A stretch of DNA of 37,534 nt from an uncultured Lachnospiraceae bacterium (lineage in GTDB: Bacteria; Bacillota; Clostridia; Lachnospirales; Lachnospiraceae), in the NCBI GenBank assembly GCA_910589635.1, contig CAJUTD010000017.1:5368-42901 (forward strand). The letters are read 5' to 3'. A program made the translations under genes and the position numbers. The notes beneath the pieces were generated by a model. It was not told the origin of the DNA. It made no database searches and worked only from the letters and a program-made list of their open reading frames with translations. Positions 33,687 to 37,534 of the stretch are shown here, piece by piece (position 1 is the first letter of the stretch; every line of letters starts with the position of its first letter).

Positions 33687-34148
33687 ATGAGAGTATTAGA
33701 AGGAAACGTGGTAGCAAACAACATAAAAGTCGGAATTGTAGCATCTAGGTTCAATGAGTTTATCGTATCAAAATTAGTGGGAGGCGCACAGGACGCGTTG
33801 CTGCGCCATGGCGTGTCGGATGATGACATTACGCTTGCCTGGGTGCCCGGGGCGTTTGAGATTCCTCTGACAGCGCAGAAAATGGCTGAGAGCGGCCAAT
33901 ATGACGCTGTTATCTGTCTGGGAACTGTGATTAAAGGCGCAACCAGTCATTACGATTATGTGTGTGCCGAGGTCAGCAAGGGCGTGGCTGCTGTAGGTTT
34001 AAAAACTGAAATTCCTGTTATTTTCGGTGTGGTAACAACAGACAATATTGAGCAGGCAATTGAACGTGCAGGAACCAAGGCGGGCAATAAGGGTTACGAC
34101 GCGGCTTGCACTGCCATTGAGATGGTTAATCTTTTACATGTTATTTGA
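33687..34148 (+). CDS. ribH: 6,7-dimethyl-8-ribityllumazine synthase
   Basis: The 153-aa lumazine synthase condenses the RibD and RibB products. Motifs are VASRFNEF, WVPGAFEIPL, the LGTVIKGATSHYDYV segment with catalytic H88, and VTTDNIEQAIERAG. It has the normal length for the icosahedral enzyme. It lies 70 nt downstream of ribBA with an AAGGAG site, and is the last gene of the riboflavin operon. Confidence 0.97.
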   Translation: MRVLEGNVVANNIKVGIVASRFNEFIVSKLVGGAQDALLRHGVSDDDITLAWVPGAFEIPLTAQKMAESGQYDAVICLGTVIKGATSHYDYVCAEVSKGVAAVGLKTEIPVIFGVVTTDNIEQAIERAGTKAGNKGYDAACTAIEMVNLLHVI

Positions 34149-34231
34149 TGGAGCCGACGCAATAATAGATTTACGCCGGCAATGCTTTTTACATTTTCTT
34201 AACAAAACTTCATAATTTCTTAATGAAATCA

Positions 34232-34259
34232 TTGCAATTTCTTGCTCCCATGTTATAAT
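34232..34259 (+). promoter_or_regulatory. Promoter of the LtaS-type sulfatase, with Pho-box-like repeats
   Basis: An extended -10 (TGTTATAAT ending 34259) with TTGCAA 16 nt upstream. Just ahead, TTAACA (34199-34204) is followed at 11-bp steps by TCATAA and TTAATG. This resembles tandem PhoP half-sites but is degenerate. The -10 covers the first ATG of the open frame, which rules out that ATG as the start. Confidence 0.5.
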
Positions 34260-34308
34260 GTCCAGGAAAGTGAAGTGCACATGGAGAAAAAATGGGAGAT
34301 TACAGAAG

Positions 34309-36621
34309 ATGAAGCAGCGCATTTGTGTTGAGACGAAATATTTTACATTAAAAATTAATGTTATGGGAATGTTTGTAGCGTTTGCGCTGATTGTCGGGTT
34401 AATGTTTTATGTACTTGGGAACAGGGGCGCTGTTAAAAGCAACCATATGGTAGGTTGTCCGATTGAGGACGCCGTCCTGGTTGAGCAAAATGGCGTCTCT
34501 GTTGTTTCCTGGGAAGTTATATCAACGTACCGCTATATGCAAAGCGCAATGTTTGGAGTTCGCAATGCCAAAGAACATGGAGGGAAAGAAGTCACCATGG
34601 CTTTTGACAATGGCAGGGGTTTCACCCAAACAGAGCAGTATATAATTTCTGGTTTGAGCGAGGAAGAAGTTTATGGAATGGGGATGGCAGAACTTACGGG
34701 CCGCGGCAGCAGGTGCCATGTGACAGTTTCCTGCCCGCCGGAAGTGGCGGCAGATATTTTATATTTGAATCTCGCTTATCAGAGCTTTAATGTTATGATG
34801 TTAAGCTTACTTCTTATAGGCTGTGTGCTGATGTTTTTTAATCTGGGTATACGTCTTGAAAGCAGCGCATGCTGGTGCCGGAGCCTGAAAAATATCTATA
34901 GGATTGCCGGTTTTGCTGTGATGCCACTGATAATGACCTGGATTATGGAATATCTGGGCGGGAGTATCGCCGCTTTAAAGATCCATGTGCTGATTGCCAA
35001 TATTGTTATCTGTACCTGCCTGTATTTGGCAGCATTTATTTTGACAAACAGGTTGCGTCTTTCTTTGGTTTTCATTAACTGTATGTTATTTATCATAGCA
35101 GTTGCAAATCATTTTGTATTGTTATTCCGCAATTCTCCACTGCTGCCCTTTGATGTGCTGTCTTTGAATACGGCAATGAAAGTGGCGGGTCAATATAAAA
35201 TAGAAATCAGCGAAGCGCTAATTTTTTCTATATTTTTATTTATTGCTGTTTTTACCACTGCTTATATTATGCCCTTTAAAATTGAAAAGAGGACTTTCAG
35301 AGTGGGCTTTGTGGCGGGCGGCACTGGGATTCTCATCGGGATGTCATCTTTATTTTACGGTTTTTTATATCAGTACTGGGATCTGTGCTATTCTACCTGG
35401 AGTCCGATTGAAACTTATCAGCAAGACGGCTATCTTATGTCAACCATGATTTTTGCCAAGTATGCCAAAATACAGAGACCCAAAGGTTATTCTGCCAAAA
35501 AAGCCAGAGATATCCTCGCTTCTTTTGAAAAAATAACGATGGAGGGGACGTCTGACTGTCCGGTAAATTTGATTGTGATTATGAATGAATCGTGGTCTAC
35601 ACTGGATTATATAAAACCGGTAAAGACTAATATTCCTTATGATAGTTTTTATCAGGAGCTTTCCAAGAATACCATAAAAGGCAGTCTCTATGTTTCTATT
35701 TGCGGGGGTAACACGCCGCAGACGGAATATGAGTTTTTAACTGGCAATTCTGTTTCTGGCCTTCCCAATGGCGCCACAGCGTATGAATTTTTTGTGAAAA
35801 ACAACACCGAGAGTATATGCGATATTCTAAAACAGGAGAATTATGGCTGCATGGCAATTCATCCGTTCGGTGCTGGGTCTTATCACAGGGATAAGGTGTA
35901 CGATAAATTTGAATTTGACAAATTTATCACGCAAAAAGCATTTAAAGGATATGAGGAAATCCGCGGTTATTATGCAGACAGGGCTACGTTTGAAAAGGTG
36001 ATTGAGCTGTATGAGGCAAAAAAGCCGGGTGAGAACTTGTTTTTATGGGATTTGACGATGCAGAACCATGGCGGTTATGGTGAATGGGGTGGATTTGAAC
36101 AGGACGTGTACCTGACAGAGTATCCGGGATTGAAGGAGGCGTCTATGTATCTCACTCTGATGAGACATACGGATGATGCGTTAAAGATGCTCATCTCTTA
36201 CTTTGAAAAAGTAGAGGAACCTACCATGATTGTCATGTTTGGCGACCATCAGCCGGCATTGAGCGATGGCACATATGATATTTTATACGGCAAAGATGAA
36301 AATGAGGTAGGGGATGAGGAGAGGGAAAAACGATATATGACGCCGTTTCTTATTTGGAATAACTATGGGCTGCCAGAAGAAAATATTGAAAAAATGAGCG
36401 CGAACTATTTGTCTTCTTATGTGTTTTGGAAGGCAGGATTTTCATTGACGCCTTATCAGAAACAGTTGCTGGATTTGTATCAGTATTATCCGGTTATCAA
36501 TGTGCTGGGCGTCTATGATGCTGATGGAACGTTCTGGTCCTGGGAGGATATCATGAACAGTCCCGATTATGAAAAGCTCCATGATTATCAAATTGTACAG
36601 TATTATATGATAAAAAAATAA
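34309..36621 (+). CDS. LtaS-family membrane sulfatase (lipoteichoic-acid synthase-like / phosphoglycerol transferase)
   Basis: The chosen start is ATG 34309 (MKQRICVETKYF), since the ATG at 34258 overlaps the promoter. The protein is 770 aa. A first membrane helix (about 17-38) is followed by an extracellular segment of about 125 residues, then about six more helices up to about 390. An extracellular sulfatase domain (about 415-700) follows. Key residues are E427 in IVIMNESW, nucleophile T469 in CGGNTPQTEYEFLTG, and D646-H647 in MFGDHQPA. LtaS enzymes move glycerol-phosphate from phosphatidylglycerol onto a wall or membrane polymer. The extracellular loop between helices 1 and 2 is longer than in the classical five-helix LtaS, so a related transferase is also possible. 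Confidence 0.85.
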   Translation: MKQRICVETKYFTLKINVMGMFVAFALIVGLMFYVLGNRGAVKSNHMVGCPIEDAVLVEQNGVSVVSWEVISTYRYMQSAMFGVRNAKEHGGKEVTMAFDNGRGFTQTEQYIISGLSEEEVYGMGMAELTGRGSRCHVTVSCPPEVAADILYLNLAYQSFNVMMLSLLLIGCVLMFFNLGIRLESSACWCRSLKNIYRIAGFAVMPLIMTWIMEYLGGSIAALKIHVLIANIVICTCLYLAAFILTNRLRLSLVFINCMLFIIAVANHFVLLFRNSPLLPFDVLSLNTAMKVAGQYKIEISEALIFSIFLFIAVFTTAYIMPFKIEKRTFRVGFVAGGTGILIGMSSLFYGFLYQYWDLCYSTWSPIETYQQDGYLMSTMIFAKYAKIQRPKGYSAKKARDILASFEKITMEGTSDCPVNLIVIMNESWSTLDYIKPVKTNIPYDSFYQELSKNTIKGSLYVSICGGNTPQTEYEFLTGNSVSGLPNGATAYEFFVKNNTESICDILKQENYGCMAIHPFGAGSYHRDKVYDKFEFDKFITQKAFKGYEEIRGYYADRATFEKVIELYEAKKPGENLFLWDLTMQNHGGYGEWGGFEQDVYLTEYPGLKEASMYLTLMRHTDDALKMLISYFEKVEEPTMIVMFGDHQPALSDGTYDILYGKDENEVGDEEREKRYMTPFLIWNNYGLPEENIEKMSANYLSSYVFWKAGFSLTPYQKQLLDLYQYYPVINVLGVYDADGTFWSWEDIMNSPDYEKLHDYQIVQYYMIKK

Positions 36622-36627
36622 AAAACC

Positions 36628-36656
36628 TTGAGATATGTGCTCAAAAAGAGTATAAT
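36628..36656 (+). promoter_or_regulatory. Promoter of the ycxB-like gene
   Basis: TTGAGA (36628-36633), a 17-nt spacer and TATAAT (36651-36656) begin 7 nt after the sulfatase stop codon. Confidence 0.7.
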
Positions 36657-36683
36657 GTCCGCGTAGGAAAGGAGCGCAAAAAA

Positions 36684-37196
36684 ATGTCAGCAGAATTTGA
36701 AGTAACGATTACAGATAAAGATATGTTCCGTTTTAACATTTATCATGCTTACCATGGATTTCAGGGGATTATCGCAACTCTTGTGGGAATCTGGGTACTT
36801 GTTATGGCAGGACTGACCTTTGGCAAGGTTAATTTAATGTACACGGTGTTATATATCGTGTTTGGAATCCTTTTTCTGGTGTATGTACCGGGAAATCTCT
36901 ATTTGCGCTCCAAAAAGCAGATATCCTCTTCGGATGTCCTCAAAAACGCCCTGCGTTACCGCATAGACGATACGGGCGTTCATGTTTCTCAGGGAGAACA
37001 GACCGCAGACTTGGAATGGAAGCAAATTTACAAAATGGTTTCCACCAGGAGCCAAATCTTGATTTACAGCAGCCGGGTGAATGCCTATATCATTCCCAAA
37101 GAAGCAATTGGCGAGCAGTATCAGGCGATTTTGGGACTTGCGATCAGTCATCTGGAAGGCTACCGTCTCAAAATGAACCCATTTAATGTAAAATGA
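36684..37196 (+). CDS. YcxB-like membrane protein
   Basis: The 170-aa protein has the YcxB family layout. A short N-terminal beta region (EFEVTITDKDMFRFNIYHA) is followed by two membrane helices (about 29-45 and 52-70). A C-terminal PH-like beta domain follows, with YRIDDTGVHVSQGEQTADLEWKQI, then YIIPKEAIG. The function of the family is unknown. It has its own promoter and a GGAG site, and lies 13 nt before tsaE, which suggests co-transcription. Confidence 0.8.
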   Translation: MSAEFEVTITDKDMFRFNIYHAYHGFQGIIATLVGIWVLVMAGLTFGKVNLMYTVLYIVFGILFLVYVPGNLYLRSKKQISSSDVLKNALRYRIDDTGVHVSQGEQTADLEWKQIYKMVSTRSQILIYSSRVNAYIIPKEAIGEQYQAILGLAISHLEGYRLKMNPFNVK

Positions 37197-37209
37197 TCTG
37201 GAGGGACAT

Positions 37210-37534
37210 ATGCGAATGACAGAGACCTTCTCGCCAGAGGAGACGTTTCAGCTGGGACAGAAGCTGGGAGAACAGGCTAAACCTGGCGAGGTATATACGT
37301 TAGTTGGTGATTTGGGCGTAGGTAAGACCGTGCTGACCCAGGGGATAGCCAAGGGACTTGCGATTGAAGAACCGATCAGCAGCCCCACATTTACCATTGT
37401 ACAGGTGTATGAAGAAGGGCGGATGCCCTTCTACCATTTTGACGTCTATCGTATTGGCGACATTGAGGAGATGGACGAGATTGGCTACGAGGATTATTTC
37501 TATGGGCAGGGGCTTACGATGATTGAGTGGGCGA
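37210..37534 (+). CDS. tsaE: tRNA threonylcarbamoyladenosine ATPase TsaE, N-terminal part
   Basis: The frame opens at 37210 (MRMTETFSPEETFQLG) after GGAGG and runs off the right edge after 108 codons. The Walker A motif GDLGVGKT is at residues 33-40, followed by SPTFTIVQVYEEG, FYHFDVYRI and the final MIEWA, all TsaE hallmarks. It is the ATPase helper of the TsaB-TsaD complex that makes t6A on tRNAs. Its usual partners tsaB and rimI probably lie beyond the window. Confidence 0.95.
   Translation, partial: MRMTETFSPEETFQLGQKLGEQAKPGEVYTLVGDLGVGKTVLTQGIAKGLAIEEPISSPTFTIVQVYEEGRMPFYHFDVYRIGDIEEMDEIGYEDYFYGQGLTMIEWA

Overview
The window looks like a chromosomal segment of a Clostridia bacterium, most likely a Lachnospiraceae gut commensal. 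The reasons are AGGAGG ribosome sites, sigma-A type promoters, an FMN riboswitch ahead of a riboflavin operon, secreted multidomain GH43 proteins with FIVAR, Ig-like and LRR_5 tails, and siphophage-type tail genes of the kind common in that family. The family assignment is an inference from gene content; no rRNA gene is present.

Positions 1-9250 hold a leftward tail operon. A 47-aa small protein is followed by a tape-measure protein (TMP) broken into an N-terminal piece (381 codons) and a C-terminal piece (2071 codons), then a Tal-like tail protein that runs off the left edge. The TMP is interrupted by a rightward zinc-ribbon gene with its own promoter. An 847-bp block carrying that gene occurs twice in direct orientation (6698-7544 and 9279-10125, identical as far as I can read by eye). 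A decayed third zinc-ribbon end lies at 10845-10949. The stretch 10126-12262 is mostly gene debris around one intact AlkP-superfamily phosphodiesterase.

Positions 12263-18582 hold a second leftward tail operon: major tail protein, a small zinc-finger (chaperone-position) protein, Dit, BppU-type fibre, a 14-codon ORF, holin and amidase endolysin. The two operons are complementary. One has TMP and Tal; the other has tube, Dit, fibre and lysis genes. Both start downstream of closely matching 28-bp palindromes (9164-9191 and 18555-18582) in matching flanks. No capsid, portal, terminase or integrase gene is visible, so together they resemble a domesticated siphophage tail (F-type tailocin-like) split into two co-regulated units, although the TMP break suggests loss or switching of function.

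Positions 18583-20588 hold a 127-bp cloverleaf-like palindromic element, a Dabb-family gene, a broken YjbR/MmcQ remnant and a DUF362 ferredoxin-type protein. Positions 20649-29480 hold two very large secreted GH43-type proteins. They are separated by a strong terminator and by a promoter framed by four TTGCGCA heptamers.

Positions 29534-34148 are a riboflavin regulon: promoter, FMN riboswitch, terminator, then ribU, ribD, ribE, ribBA and ribH. After it come an LtaS-type membrane sulfatase, a YcxB-like protein and the start of tsaE. The right half is ordinary core chromosome. The left half is accessory DNA and holds most of the unusual features.
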